A stretch of DNA of 64,000 nucleotides from Arthrinium phaeospermum. Lineage: Eukaryota > Ascomycota > Sordariomycetes > Amphisphaeriales > Apiosporaceae. Location: positions 2,542,001 through 2,606,000 of the forward strand of contig QYRS01000001.1 in NCBI GenBank assembly GCA_006503535.1, read 5' to 3'. Positions within the stretch are counted from its first letter, which is position 1. Each line of letters opens with the position of its first letter. Shown in pieces: positions 1-11,483 of the stretch. Both the position numbers and the translations under genes were made by a program. The notes below the pieces were generated by a model that was not told the DNA's origin, did not search any database, and worked only from the letters and a program-made list of their open reading frames with translations.

Positions 1-802
1 CGTTGTCGGCACCGCCAACGCTGGCGTCGCAGGTCATGCCCTGAGGCATGGCGACCTTGACGTCGAAGTCGGTCATGGTAGCGGTGGAGAGACCGGCGAT
101 AAAGCCAGGGACATCCTGGGTCACCTCGGCCGTCTTGAAGGCAGCCATGTCAGTACCACCGGAAGTGCCGTCGACCATGGCCTCAAGGGGACCAGCGCCA
201 TCCTGGTTGATCTGGCGGAATTGGAGAGTGACCTCGCCGTTCTCGTCGGCGGTGGGGAGGCCCTTCGAGGCACCCTGGCCAGCAGTCGATGCGACGTTGG
301 TCTCGGCAGCGGTCTTGGTCTGGACGCCCTTGGCCTTAGTAGCGCCATTAGCGCCGGCACCGCCGCCCAGAAGACCGCTCAGGAAACCTCCTTGGCGGCG
401 GAACTTGGCGCTGTTGACGCCGCGGGTGTTCTTGGAGCTCTTGGAGGAGCTTTGGCCGACGTTGGCGGGGATGTTGTCCTCAACACCGACACCGGTACCG
501 TTGTTGGTAGGGGCGGCACTGCCACCCATGAAGCTGGCGATCATGGTAGCAGCCTCGACCTTGCCGTTTCCTTGGGTGCGGCCAAGAGGACCGGCCTTGC
601 CGGACTGGATCTCGCGGTCTCGGATGATGGCAGTGTCAGCCTGGGAGCCGCAGCCGTTGCTGGAGCAGTCTCGGGGAGTGCCATCGGCGACTGTGAGACC
701 GGGCATCTCGACTCCGTTGGCACCGACCACCTTGGTGACCAGGCCGTGACCAGAGACGGAGGCAACGAGGCCGGCAGCAGCGAGGACGAATGAGTAACGC
801 AT
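1..802 (-). CDS. Egh16-like secreted virulence-associated protein, partial
   Basis: The first 267 codons of a secreted protein are visible; its C-terminus lies beyond the window start. The start is the ATG at 802, followed by a typical signal peptide (hydrophobic core FVLAAAGLVASV). The predicted mature protein starts near HGLVTKVVGANG. The N-terminal block with paired cysteines (RDCSSNGCGSQAD), the Gly/Asn-rich middle and the later stretch VKVAMPQGMTCDASVGG match the Egh16/Gas1/MAS3 (DUF3129-type) family, whose Magnaporthe and Blumeria members are expressed in appressoria and secreted. No intron is needed in the visible part. A basic, low-complexity insert around residues 120-150 (KSSKNTRG, KFRRQGG) is variable in the family. 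The frame is intact. Role in infection is family knowledge, not shown here; saprotrophs also carry members. Confidence 0.85.
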   Translation of the reverse strand, partial: MRYSFVLAAAGLVASVSGHGLVTKVVGANGVEMPGLTVADGTPRDCSSNGCGSQADTAIIRDREIQSGKAGPLGRTQGNGKVEAATMIASFMGGSAAPTNNGTGVGVEDNIPANVGQSSSKSSKNTRGVNSAKFRRQGGFLSGLLGGGAGANGATKAKGVQTKTAAETNVASTAGQGASKGLPTADENGEVTLQFRQINQDGAGPLEAMVDGTSGGTDMAAFKTAEVTQDVPGFIAGLSTATMTDFDVKVAMPQGMTCDASVGGADN

Positions 803-2469
803 CTTGATGGTTTGGTATGTGGGTTATTGGGTGGGTTGGAAAGGTGAGAAAGGGGAATAGAAAGGTGGAAAGGATATAAGCTTAAAATGCCACCGGGGCT
901 TGTGTTGAAGTGAATAAGAAGGGGGGAGGAAGAGGAAGATCGAAAGACACTGCTTTGATGGTGATGATGTTTGATGATGATGAGGAGGAAATAGAACTCT
1001 TACTCTCGAGAGAAATAGGGTCTCTTTATACAACAGGTGTCCGATGTCGACTTCGTCCGATACTTCGACGCAACTTACAGGAATGCCATCACCATGTTCA
1101 CCGGACGAGCTGACCTCCGGACCATGGTCTCAACCGATGGGATGGAAGGAGGTTGGCTAGTGTTGTTTCCGGCGCAAGGCAAGGGATGATGTTTGGAGTT
1201 TCTTCTCTGCGTCCATGCTCGCGGCTCCACCATACGGGAGAGGCACCACGATACGGATACATACAGTCAAGATACAGCCTACCTGGGACGTCAAGGTGAG
1301 GAAGCTCAAGGTACGGTGATGATGGTGGAATGATGGGGAAGTGGAAGCCCGGCGCAGAAGCAACGGAAGGCAGTCTCAGACGGGGCCAAGCTAGATCCAG
1401 GGAGCGAATCGCAAGTCCGAACGGGTAGAAACAGCGGGTGACAGCCAGCTCCTGGCCGCAGGTGGAGGCTGGAGTTACTGTAGCAGTCCATCTTTGACAG
1501 GCTGGTGGACGAATCGCATCACAGGAAGACGAACCCCAGTTTGGGAACGGAGACATTGTTCTGCAGTGGAAACGGAACGCATTACCGTCTTGGCAGAGAT
1601 CACAAACATTTCGAGAGTCTCAGGTCTCAGGTGGGCCCAATTGGTTTGGTGTGTGCCGCCGGGTTGGTCAATGAACTTTTAGAGGGTGTTCCCTGGGTGG
1701 AGTTTCCTCTTCGGCCCCTGCATCACTAAAAAAGGCTCAAGCTTTTTTCGTGGGGGTGGTCTCTGTAGTGGAACAGTAGCGGCCGAGATGGACCCCCTGC
1801 GCGAAGCCACAATTGTATGACAAGTGTGAGAGAGCACTCCGAAGCTTTCAGCTTCTCTGCAACTTCCATACACCCATTGGATTTCACCACTGTTCAAGGA
1901 AGGAGTCACGGGGTAGCGCGATGAGGCAACCGGGGCATTCGTGTTTGCCGATCTTCCATTACCCCCATCAAAAAGCACCGACGGCATATCTGTGCTCAGA
2001 ACAACTTGGTTTGGGATCTGCTTCTTTTTGCTACACTGCCACCTGCCAACCCGGCAAACGTGACATGCCCCACTCGAAATGATGAGCCTCCGGATCGCGT
2101 ACTCATGCTGGATGCGTTTTGTGGACGATCGCCCCTGGGATCCGGGTGTTTTGCTGCTTCGCTAAACCATCTGGTTATGTAAGAAGATCCTTTTGTCGCG
2201 CTGCTCGACTCTTTTGGGCAATGAATGCGAAAAGAGGAGCTAAACAGAGGCCTCACAAGCCGACATGGTATTCACGATCTACCGACAGCCTATCGCGGCT
2301 AGTTGTTCTTATGGATCGTGGCCGGCCGGCAGTGACGGCAACTTCTCATTATCATTACTTATTTCCTTATTTTCAATTAACCTTAGGTCCCCCTTTTTCG
2401 TCACATCATGGAGCCCATAGCGGCGTCATCCCACCTATGCCCACCTTCCTCGAGCCTTCCTCGCCCTAA
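803..2469. other. Intergenic spacer, promoter side of the Egh16-like gene
   Basis: About 1.7 kb without a supportable gene. It holds the promoter of the Egh16-like gene and the 3' flank of the GH55 gene. Short ORFs on both strands (for example 1098-1556 minus) have no recognisable domains. Confidence 0.6.
871..880 (-). promoter_or_regulatory. TATA-like element upstream of the Egh16-like gene
   Basis: On the minus strand the sequence CTTATATCC lies about 70 bp upstream of the ATG at 802, a plausible distance for a fungal core promoter with a short leader. This rests on motif and position only. Confidence 0.3.
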
Positions 2470-5253
2470 CTAGCTTCTGAATAGCGCCACGTTTGAGATG
2501 AAGCCAGCCTGGTTATCCTCCCAACTGGCGACGTCGGTGCCGTCCTGAGTGATCATGTGCGTCGTCCCAACCGTGTTGAGATTGTACACAGATACATCAC
2601 TCGACTCGATGCTGAAGATACGCGACTGGCACTTGGTGCTGTTGCCTTGGTCGGAGCAATGCACATTATTGTTGTTGAAGAAGGAGTACACTGCAGGACC
2701 TCGTTAGTGTCATGTTCCAAGATGCGGCGACGGGGTGGATGTCTGATCATATCGTATCAGGCCACCGCATGGGGAGATGGTAACTTACTTCCGGCGCCGT
2801 AGACCAAAATGTCCTTGCTGTTCACAACACGAAGACCCCAGCCGTCCTCGCCCTGCTTGAACTCGGGGTCATTGTACTTGGAGACTCGCGGGAATGGGAC
2901 CAGGGCATCTGGGTTGGGCTGGTAATAAGCCGTTTCGGTCTGGATCTGGCCCATGAACACATCTCTGGTGCTCACGAGATTGTACTCATAAAGTGCATGA
3001 TGCTCGACCCCAGACCCCACGACCCAAACGCCACCCAGAACGCTCTCGATCAGCATGCCTCTCCCGGCATATACGGTGATCTGGGTTTTGTTGGCATCAT
3101 CAACATCGTGGTCGGCAATCCAAATCCAGCAGTTCTCCATGTACAAGCCTGAGGCGACCGGAGTCACATGGACGGACATGAAAGCGCCGACACACTCTTC
3201 CTTCACGGCGGAGGTGACGAAGATTTCGGGTGTTTTGATGCACTGCTCAACTTGGAGCTGCGATCCGGCGAAGCCTCCTACACGCACATGGACATTCCAC
3301 ATGCCCGAGGCGTCACTGGGCTTGGACAAGATGTTCCACTCGATGAGTATGGCACCGGCTTGAGCGCCCTGGGTGCTGACAAACATGTCGGACCACTCGA
3401 CTTGGCCAACTTCACCTCTTGCAGCACCAACCTGCACGACAGGCTTCGGGTCTTTCATGTTGTTGAAGAAGCGCCCGGATGACATGATGACAGGCAGAGC
3501 CACTCCAATGATCTTGGAACCCGGGGGAACGTACAAGGTTTTGGTTACCTTGTAATATCCGGCGTTTACCAGCAGCACCTTGCCGCTCTTCGCTGCTTTG
3601 AGTATAGCAGCCTGCAGAGCCTCTGTATCGTCGGTGTGGCCATCACCAGTGGCACCCTCGGCACGAGCGACGACGAAATCCGAGATGGGCAGGTTCTCAT
3701 ACTTGGGCATGGAGCGCTGGTAATACCCAGTTCCAGTTGTCAAGCTACCCGGTCGGCTGTGAGGATTGATCTCTCCCTGGAACACGTCGCGTTGACCCTT
3801 GGAGGTGTATTGGCTTCCTTGGCCCCATGCAGCGATGGTCTTGGTTCCAGACGTCCCCTCAAGAAGCGTTGTACCCGAAGGGCCCTCGACCGCGACACGG
3901 ACATTGTCGAAAGACACGTTCTCAAGGATGAGGGCACCGCCGGCCGACTTGCTCGGGTTGGTTCGAGCGGTGATAACCGCCTTGTCCGTGTTGGAAAACT
4001 CACTATCGAAGAGGACGACGGAAGCAACGTTGGGTTCGCCCTTGTCGGTGACGGCGGTGAGGTTCAGGCCTACGGTGCAGTTGTTGATCTTGAGCCCGTA
4101 GTACGTCCAGCCCCAGTCCCACAGCTGGTCGATGGCGGTGGCGACGTTGTTGAATGTCAGGTTGCGCATGGTGAATTGCTGGTTGCCAATGGCCATGCCC
4201 TGGGCGCCTCCGGTAAAGGAGAGGTCGCTCATGAAGCCACCGGAGCCCTCAGCGATGAAGACACCCTGGTGCTGGGTGTCAGAAGCCTGCGACAGCTTGA
4301 AGATGATGTTCTGGAGCAGAGTGGCTTGCGAGACCGTCCAGTGGATACCGGCCACTTGCAACGACGACCGGACCTCGGTCGTGTCGATGATGACGTTGCG
4401 GACTTGGGTCCAAAAGACGTCGGTGGCGCCCCAGCCGAGCTTACCGTTCGACCCGTACTGGTTCCCGTCAATCACCCAGCGAGCTTTGAATCCAGGGCTC
4501 CCCTTGATGACGGGCATGCAATTAGGGTTCCCCACGATCTGGGTGTAGTAGTAGTTCACGATGGAGTCCGAAACGATGTAAGTGCCGTTGGGGAAGTAGA
4601 CCAGGGCGGGACTGGTAGTCGTGGAAGCACACTTTCCAGGGGCGCACCTGTTCCCGTCGCTGATGGCGCGGTTGATGGCCTCGGTGTCGTCGGTCACACC
4701 GTCGCCCTTGGCGCCGTAGTCCATGACATTGCGGAAGACCTTGTAGTCTGCCGGGTTCGCATTGAAAGCTGCGATGCCCTGGGCCTTCAAATCCTCTATG
4801 AAAATATAAGGTCAGTATTGCTCTTTTCGATGCATGCTGCTCAGAAGATGCCTCTGAAACATAGGAGCGCTTGGAAAACATACCTAGCCAGTAGGCGCAG
4901 GCCGAAGGCGCGGATGACGCCGAGCTTGTTGCAGATGAGCTGCTAGCGGTGTTGGAAATTGTAGACGATGCAGTTGACCAGGTGATAGACGCGGACTTAG
5001 AGATGCTCTCGCTATACGAGGAGCTGGAAAAGTGGCTAGGCAGGCTGTTGCCGGAACTGGCAGTGGCCGAGGCAGAGCTCATGGAAACATCTTGTGAGGA
5101 GCTGGCGGTGGAATACGCACTGGCGCTGGATACCCCGGCCGGAACAGACGACGAGAGGTGTACCGGGATACACTTGGCCAACGTGGTAGATGCCGAAGCA
5201 ATGAAAGATATCGAAATGACGGACTGGACGCGCATTGTTGCAATGAAAGTCAC
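2470..5253 (-). CDS. GH55 exo-beta-1,3-glucanase (secreted)
   Basis: Three exons join into 865 codons: 5253-4884, 4795-2789 and 2690-2470. The introns (4796-4883 and 2691-2788) have GTATGT and GTAAGT donors and AG acceptors. An N-terminal signal-like stretch is followed by about 90 residues very rich in Ser/Thr/Ala, probably O-glycosylated. Two pectate-lyase-3-type beta-helix modules follow, each opening with the conserved loop: NVMDYGAKGDGVTDDT near residue 147 and FVVARAEGATGDGHTDDT near residue 495. This tandem beta-helix layout and the C-terminal YSFFNN block are typical of glycoside hydrolase family 55, which releases glucose from the non-reducing end of beta-1,3-glucan. Likely roles are cell-wall remodelling or glucan use. 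GH55 members are often 750-950 residues long, so this one looks complete. Confidence 0.93.
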
Positions 5254-8200
5254 GGGACAGAATATCCCAATTATAGTATAAGTCTAGTAACGAGTGATAG
5301 GACTGTCGCCGACGACCTCAAAGGCGACGAACGACGGGAAGTATTACGGAAGAGGAAACCACGTTGATCCTGCCCTCCCTGACAGGAGATCTCGTGAGCC
5401 AACATCAGCAGCGTTGGGCCTGCATATGTATTGTATTGTTGAAAATCCCCTAGAAGTTTTCCCCCCAGTACGGCACGGCACGATCAACAGACTTTCCTTC
5501 TGTCGTGGTTTGTAGGCGATGCATGGGAAATGAGTGGCGGCCTCGGCGCTCCCAAAGCGGTGGGTGGGCAGCTGGGGAAGAGGGAGACTAGCGACGGGCC
5601 CTGGCCGTGATGACTGGCGGGCGCATGCATACACTCACCAAATACCATCAGGTATCACAAAAAACGCCTCCTCCGCATTTTGGGTTTCTGGCCGTTGCGA
5701 TCGGGTGGAAGTTACACGAGGAATTAAAGTTGACGGTAACTATAGATAGGTCTTTGAGAATTCGTATAGAGAGAGGAGGTTTCTCGCCGTCTTCCAGTAG
5801 GGGCAAGCCTGCAAGCCTCCTTATACTACTAAACCGATAAATGTTATTTCACTCCTGATGTCGCCCTGTCCAGCTGGGCATAGATGCGTACGCGACGGCA
5901 TTTGATCCCTCTGCATGCCTCGGCAATCAAGTGGCAGCCGTTGTTCTGTTAGGTTGTCGAAAGGGAGAGAGAAACTCGCACCAATTGGATCGGTCGGGTG
6001 CCTGGTTCGTTCTCCCCCACGTGTTAAGCAAGCATCCAACCCAGCCAAGATATTGTGCTTGCAATTTCCAACGTGCATGGAGCCGATATCCGTGCTGACA
6101 GCTCGCCACACACCCTTCGTTTGCTATTGCTCTTCCTTTAACCTCGTTATCGATATGTTGGCATATTGATTGTCGATCACTCTTACAGACCCTGGCCAAC
6201 AACAGGCAAACATTGCATGCCACCCAGACCCTTGCTGCATGCCAGGTCGATATTTCATAATCTTTCCTTCGAGGGTTGTGAGAACCACGGTCAGGGCAAT
6301 CAATCGCGATGCGCTTGGGGAAGGCGCGCCACAGCGGTCAATATCGGGATTCCAACTGTCTGGTATGGCTACCTGTGCCAAGAAACCGCCAAAGACTATG
6401 GGAACCTTCCTACGAGAAAGGCCGAAAACACGCCTAGAAGCTGAAAGCATGTTTGCTGCTGACGAAGTGAGAGGCGCTTTCCAGCTTCTTCTGGACAGCG
6501 TAAGTGGGAATTCGGACGCTCATGTCTCCAAAGCTAGCCAGCCAAAGCTGCAGTTAGCATGTGGCGATTCTGGAGATGGCTTGCGATCCAGATCTCTCTC
6601 GTCTTTCAGACAAACGTAATACGGTTGGAGATTACGCTCAGCTTTTCTAGGCTCTCCAAATACATACAGTCATGAGGAGATTAGAATGTTTCCTTCGTGA
6701 ATTGACCTCTTGGCACTTCGCCGCGAATGTCTTACATTGAGTGCTTGGGTGTTTGGTTCATCTTTCTCCCTCTGCTCCCTTCTATTACCACGTGCGGACT
6801 TCAACTGACATGGGGGGGGGGATGATTGAACAATCATGGCTTCTTCGAATCGGAAAGTGTGCGGGATTGCTACGAAACTCCCGGGCCTCGCTTCGCCATG
6901 GAAAATCGCATTATACGGATTCTGCATACAGCCCGCTGTTGTTGAGTCAAGCTTGTCCCTTCGATATGACAATAGACAGCGGCGCCGGATATGGTATACC
7001 TACTTGGTAAGTGTCTTGTGTTCTTGCAATAGCAGGTACGATTGAACTGCTGGTAGCGAGCCTGGCGATGGGGATGGCTAGCCGCCTGGTTTTCTCATAC
7101 CCCTTTTCTTTCTTCGTCTGTCTGGGTTTGTTAACCCGACACGGGGTCATGCTGCTCGAGGCTACGTTGAAGTGAGCTATTGTCTCGTCTATACACCATC
7201 CACACTCCAACCCATCGTTCTAGTGGTCGGCTACCATCATCGATAGTCTCCAGAGCGCGAACATGCTCGTCGACACCATACAAGCTCTGTGTGAAGAGTT
7301 CGTGGTCGGCCGCCCATGTTTTGGCCCTCGTTGAGGCGCACTGACCGATTGAGACCGACATCTCGGATAGACGACACAGTTGGGTGAACTGTGTCTCCGA
7401 ATTGACAGGTATGCCGGATCAAAAAGCGGGTAGGGAGTTATGTTTGAGAGGAGCTCATTGTCACAATGACTGATGAGGGTGATCAAAACTCCACATGCAT
7501 ATAATATCTCCCCGTGAACCCGGTATATCGCCCATATGCCAGGGTTGACTTGGCTCATAATCGCATCCAAAGCTACTACTCATACTTGGAGTTGAAACAA
7601 GAGGCTTCTTAACGGTTCAAAGAGCAGTCCAACAATCACCTCGAGCTGAACAACCCATGGGTCAGGGTCAGCACTAATAGACGATAAAGCACCTAAGCTA
7701 GCCACGTCTTAGCTTACATTTTTGGCCTAGAGTGATGATGGGGATCTATCTATATTCTCACATTGACATGTTGTCGCTCGCTTGACATGTGCGAATGCAG
7801 GCTAGACCGAAGTTGCTTGTATGTCTACTCGCCTCAGAAATTGAAGTATGCTATTAAAGGATAAATGCACACGATTTCGCATCAATATGCCTGCATATGA
7901 ATGAGTAGTGGGCTTTTGTGAATGACCCCGGGCCCGAAGAACTACTGAGGCGCCGGCGCGCCCCAGCTCGCATTCGCATTCTCCACCCACCCACACCCTT
8001 GCTCCTAGGGAAGATGTCGACAACCATTTCTCCCGCGTGTCCCCGCTATCGTATGCTGTCAGCATATATATAGGAGAAGCGGCGGTATCTTGGCTTGGTA
8101 TCTCACTTAGTCATTTGCTTAGAACAGTAAATTGCCAGATTCATTCAGCACGGCAGACATCCAGACAACTTGCTATACCAATCTCGAAAAGGCCCACCAG

Positions 8201-8363
8201 CCAGTCGTCTACAACCCCCTGTCCCTTGAGGCCTTACACGCAGTCAAGAGTTGGAGCTTCATTAGTTTTCCTTCACGTTCAACGGGCCCTTGCAACTTCA
8301 GACTACACCTACGAAGGGACACAACTCCAAAAAGGGGCAAACAAGTCACCACCACCAACAAAA
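5254..8363. other. Gene-poor spacer
   Basis: About 3.1 kb between the GH55 start and the next gene, so it should contain both promoters. All ORFs are short, overlap on opposite strands and show no domain or codon signal I trust. A run of ten G lies near 6812-6821. I see no tRNA, transposon ends or long repeats. Confidence 0.55.
8065..8072 (+). promoter_or_regulatory. TATATATA element, possible core promoter
   Basis: A perfect TATATATA about 290 bp upstream of the ATG at 8364. It could serve the DUF1757-like gene with a leader of roughly 250 nt. Support is motif and position only. Confidence 0.25.
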
Positions 8364-8939
8364 ATGTCCCGCTACTTCCCCCACACAGCCTACGCCGAAG
8401 ACCAACCCCTCTCCCACACCATCCTAACCGTCCACGTCCTAACCCGGGCCGTAACGACAGGCGCCGTGCTCGGCGCGGGCATGTACAGCGTACGGCAAGG
8501 CCTTCTCCCGCTTATACTTTCCTCCTCCGCCTCTACAGCTCCCAAATCGAATCCAGCAATTCTGGCACCATTCCAGCAGCGCTTCTTCCGCGCGACGGGC
8601 GTCACCACCCTCTGGACCCTGGGCCTCGTCGGGCTCGGGACCGCGGCGCGTATGTGGGGCCGCGAGGAGATCGAGTGGCAGGACCGCAGCTGGCGGCTCC
8701 TGGAGCACCGGGGCCAGCTCGAGACGGACGACTGGACGTACGGGGGCATGGCCGCGGGGGCGGCCGCGGTAGCGGCGCGGGCCGTGCGGCCGGGGCCCTC
8801 CTGGGTCGGCGTCCTGGGCGCCGTCAGCGTGGGGAGCCTGGTGGGCGTCGCGGCGCGGATGGGGTATCGGTTTGGCTTGAAGGGGGGTACGTTTGAGGAC
8901 GAAGAGGGGAACGGGGTCGCCATGAAGGTTCTCTCATGA
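8364..8939 (+). CDS. Small membrane protein, DUF1757-like
   Basis: Single exon, 191 aa. The frame is open upstream to 8037, but I chose the ATG at 8364: it has a good context (AACAAAAATGTC) and the protein from there starts MSRYFPHTAYAEDQPLSH, as fungal homologues do; the upstream part reads like leader sequence. Several hydrophobic segments suggest a membrane protein: about residues 18-45 (VLTRAVTTGAVLGAGMYSV), 75-95 (TTLWTLGLVGLGTAAR) and two near the C-terminus (GGMAAGAAAVAARAV; WVGVLGAVSVGSLVGVAAR). The acidic stretch between them (REEIEWQDRSWRLLEHRGQ) is a likely soluble loop. I recall this pattern from the fungal DUF1757 family, whose function is unknown. The gene is unusually GC-rich in its second half. 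It converges on the acetoacetyl-CoA synthetase gene with only 192 bp between stop codons. Confidence 0.6.
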   Translation: MSRYFPHTAYAEDQPLSHTILTVHVLTRAVTTGAVLGAGMYSVRQGLLPLILSSSASTAPKSNPAILAPFQQRFFRATGVTTLWTLGLVGLGTAARMWGREEIEWQDRSWRLLEHRGQLETDDWTYGGMAAGAAAVAARAVRPGPSWVGVLGAVSVGSLVGVAARMGYRFGLKGGTFEDEEGNGVAMKVLS

Positions 8940-9131
8940 TATGGTCGGGCTATGTAAGTTTGAAGCAAGAATACTGAATCGGTAATCGTTGATACGCAAT
9001 CACTATGTCTATCACTTGAAAGCTCGGTACATTTGATGTTGAATTTGATCTTTTCGCTATCCTGTAGTTCGGCATTCACTTACACTCAACCAAAAAGCTG
9101 TCTCTATATTGCAACATTTACGCCCGACTCG

Positions 9132-11483
9132 CTACAGCTTCTCCCTTCCAGCCTTCAGAACCTCGTCCTTGGCGAATTGATAGTAAAAGTCCAAGCTCTG
9201 GGGATTCAAGAGCGTACCACTTGGCTTGATGATCTGACCCGAGACTATCTGCTTGACCGGCAACTCGACCTTCTTCATATTGATTGTCGTCTATCACGAG
9301 GTTAGCGCCCATACCCGACAAAAGTGTTCGAACCAGACTTACGGGAATCTCAGGCGTCTCAAAGACGTACTTGGGCACATGCCGCTTCGATAAGTCCCGC
9401 TTGATGGCCTCCTTTACATCGTAGACGAGCTTTCTGTCGAACTTCTGGCCGGGCCGCATGAGCAAGAAGAGCATGACGCTCTCGTCGGCGTCCTGGGGCC
9501 GCCGCTGCCCGATGCAGACCGAGTCGGCGATGCGGTCGGCAAAGTGCTTCTCGAGGACCGAGTAGACCTCGGCTCCGCCGAAGCGGACGCCACTGGGGTT
9601 GAGGACGCCGTCGGCCCGGCCCATAAAGGTCAAGTTCTTGGTGGTCGGGTGGATCACGACAAAGTCGCCGTGCGCCCACACGTGGTCGAAGCGGCCAAAG
9701 TAGGCCGCGTGGTACCGGGATCCCTTGACACCTACCGGGGTCTTGTCGCCCCAGAGGCAGACGGGCACGTTGGGAAAGGAAGAGATGGCCACGAGCTCGC
9801 CCGGTGTCCCGTCAGGTACTTTCTTGCCGGGACCGTTGGGCAGCATGGAGTCGTAGATAGCGATTTCTGTCCCGAGACTTGGCCCCTGCGTCCCGCCTAC
9901 ATAGACGGGCGTCAAAGGGTTGCAGATGCCGAAACAGCCGGCCTATTAAAATCATTAGTGGACTCTCATGTGTTCTCCTAGGTAAGGAGCACATTGGCGG
10001 TACGTACAATATCGGTACCCCCAGATATGTTACCAAGCTGCGTGTGCGCGGGGAACCCCTTTTCGTAGAACCACTCAAAGAGCTGGTCCGACAAGACCAT
10101 ACCGGTGGAGGTGACGATGCGTAGATTCGACAGGTCGGTAAGCTCTCGGGGCGCTATGCCTGCTTTGGCGAGCTCGTGCATCCATCGCGGGCTGATTCCC
10201 AGCTTGGTGACTTTCTGGTCGCCAACCAGCTTGACGAAGGTCTGCAGGTCGGGCTGGAATGGGGACCCGTCATAGAGCACCACCCTGGCGCCGGCGATGA
10301 GGTACCCAATGCTCGAGAGGTACATGATCCAGCCGGTGGTGGTGTACTGGAGCCCGACCGAATCCGCGGTCACGCCCTCGTGCAGCATGCCCTCCTTGAA
10401 GAAGTTGAGCACCACGCCTCCCACCGAGTGCGTAATGGCCTTGGGTATACCCGTGGTGCCCGACGAGTAGCAGATGAGGAACGGATCGTGAAAGGCGACT
10501 CTCTCGATGGGCGGCGTTTGAGGGCCGCGTTTCTGGAGGAAGTCATCCAGGGTCTGGGCCCGTGGGACCTTGCTGATGTCCAGCGGATCCTGGAACCGGC
10601 GGATAGATACGATTCCCTTGAAGAGATCGCATCCCTTCATCCCTGCTTCGATTTCCGTCATTTTCTCGCGAAGGTCCACCCGCTTGCCGTTGTAAAGCGC
10701 GGCGTCATCCATGAAAATGTACTGTCAACGTTTGTTTTGTTAGCTTCCACATACATACCTAACACACCTACACATGAACAGCAGCACTTACACGAGGGTT
10801 AATCTGAACTGTGCGCTGCAGGATGCCCTGGACGCCCATGTCGGTGGAGGAGCTGCTGAAAATGGCGCCGAGCCAGGCGGTTGCAGCGAACACAATGAGC
10901 GTATCGATGCTGTTGGCGGCGACGATGACGACGCGGTCCCCCTTGCGGACGCCGCCGGCGTGCAGGGCGGCGGCGTAGGTGGCCGTCAGCTTGCGGAACA
11001 TGCGCCAGGTCATCTGGCGGGTCTCCGAGTTGCCCTCGCGGACCTCGGTGGCGGCGATCTTGGCGTCCTCCTTGCCGACGGTGCCATGGTGGTCGGTGGG
11101 GTCGCCCCGGCGGCTGCGCGACCACAGTAGGTTCTCGGCGAAGTTGAGGTGGACCCCCTCGAACCAGTGCGGGACAGTGTCGATGGGCCGGCTCTCGTCG
11201 ACGGCGCGCCGGTACGAGCCCGTGTAGATGACGGACGAGTAGCTCAGCACGTCGGACCAGAAATCGGACCGCTTGTGGATGGAGAACTGATACAAGTGCC
11301 AGAATGTCTAGCGGGAAGGAGGTCAGCAGCTGTGCCTAAGTAGAGCAGAAGCAGTATATGGATCGGAAGAATTACCTGGAGGTTGAGGTTGTGCTTCCGG
11401 TTAACCTCCTGCATGAACTTGTACATTTCCGTGTCCCGAGGGTTCGGGTGCTCCCAGAGCTTCCGCGGTACAACTTCCGCCAT
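9132..11483 (-). CDS. Acetoacetyl-CoA synthetase (acetoacetate-CoA ligase)
   Basis: Five exons join cleanly into 698 aa: 11483-11376, 11307-10792, 10721-10008, 9942-9343 and 9290-9132. The four introns are 52-70 bp with GT-AG ends. The ATG at 11483 gives MAEVVPRKLWEHP, and upstream in-frame sequence lacks conservation. The enzyme activates acetoacetate with ATP and CoA in the cytosol, feeding ketone-body and leucine carbon into sterol and fatty-acid synthesis. Diagnostic features are the N-terminal ACS-type segment with FWHLYQFSIHKRSDFW, the AMP-binding P-loop YSSGTTGIPKAI, the motif GGTDIAGCFG at the exon 3/4 junction, the adenylate-forming core HGDFVVIHP, and a C-terminal domain ending with KQIVSGQIIKPSGTLLNP. 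Length matches the family (about 650-700 aa). The frame is intact throughout. Confidence 0.95.

Noticed and set aside
1098..1556. 152-codon minus-strand ORF
   Set aside because: No domain, no exon partners and unlikely composition; it lies in the promoter region of the Egh16-like gene.
3636..4946. 436-codon plus-strand ORF
   Set aside because: It is exactly antisense to the GH55 gene, whose own frame has clear domains; GC-rich codon bias creates such shadows.
5254..8363. Transposon remnant in the gene-poor spacer
   Set aside because: I found no terminal repeats, no transposase or reverse transcriptase fragments and no target duplication.
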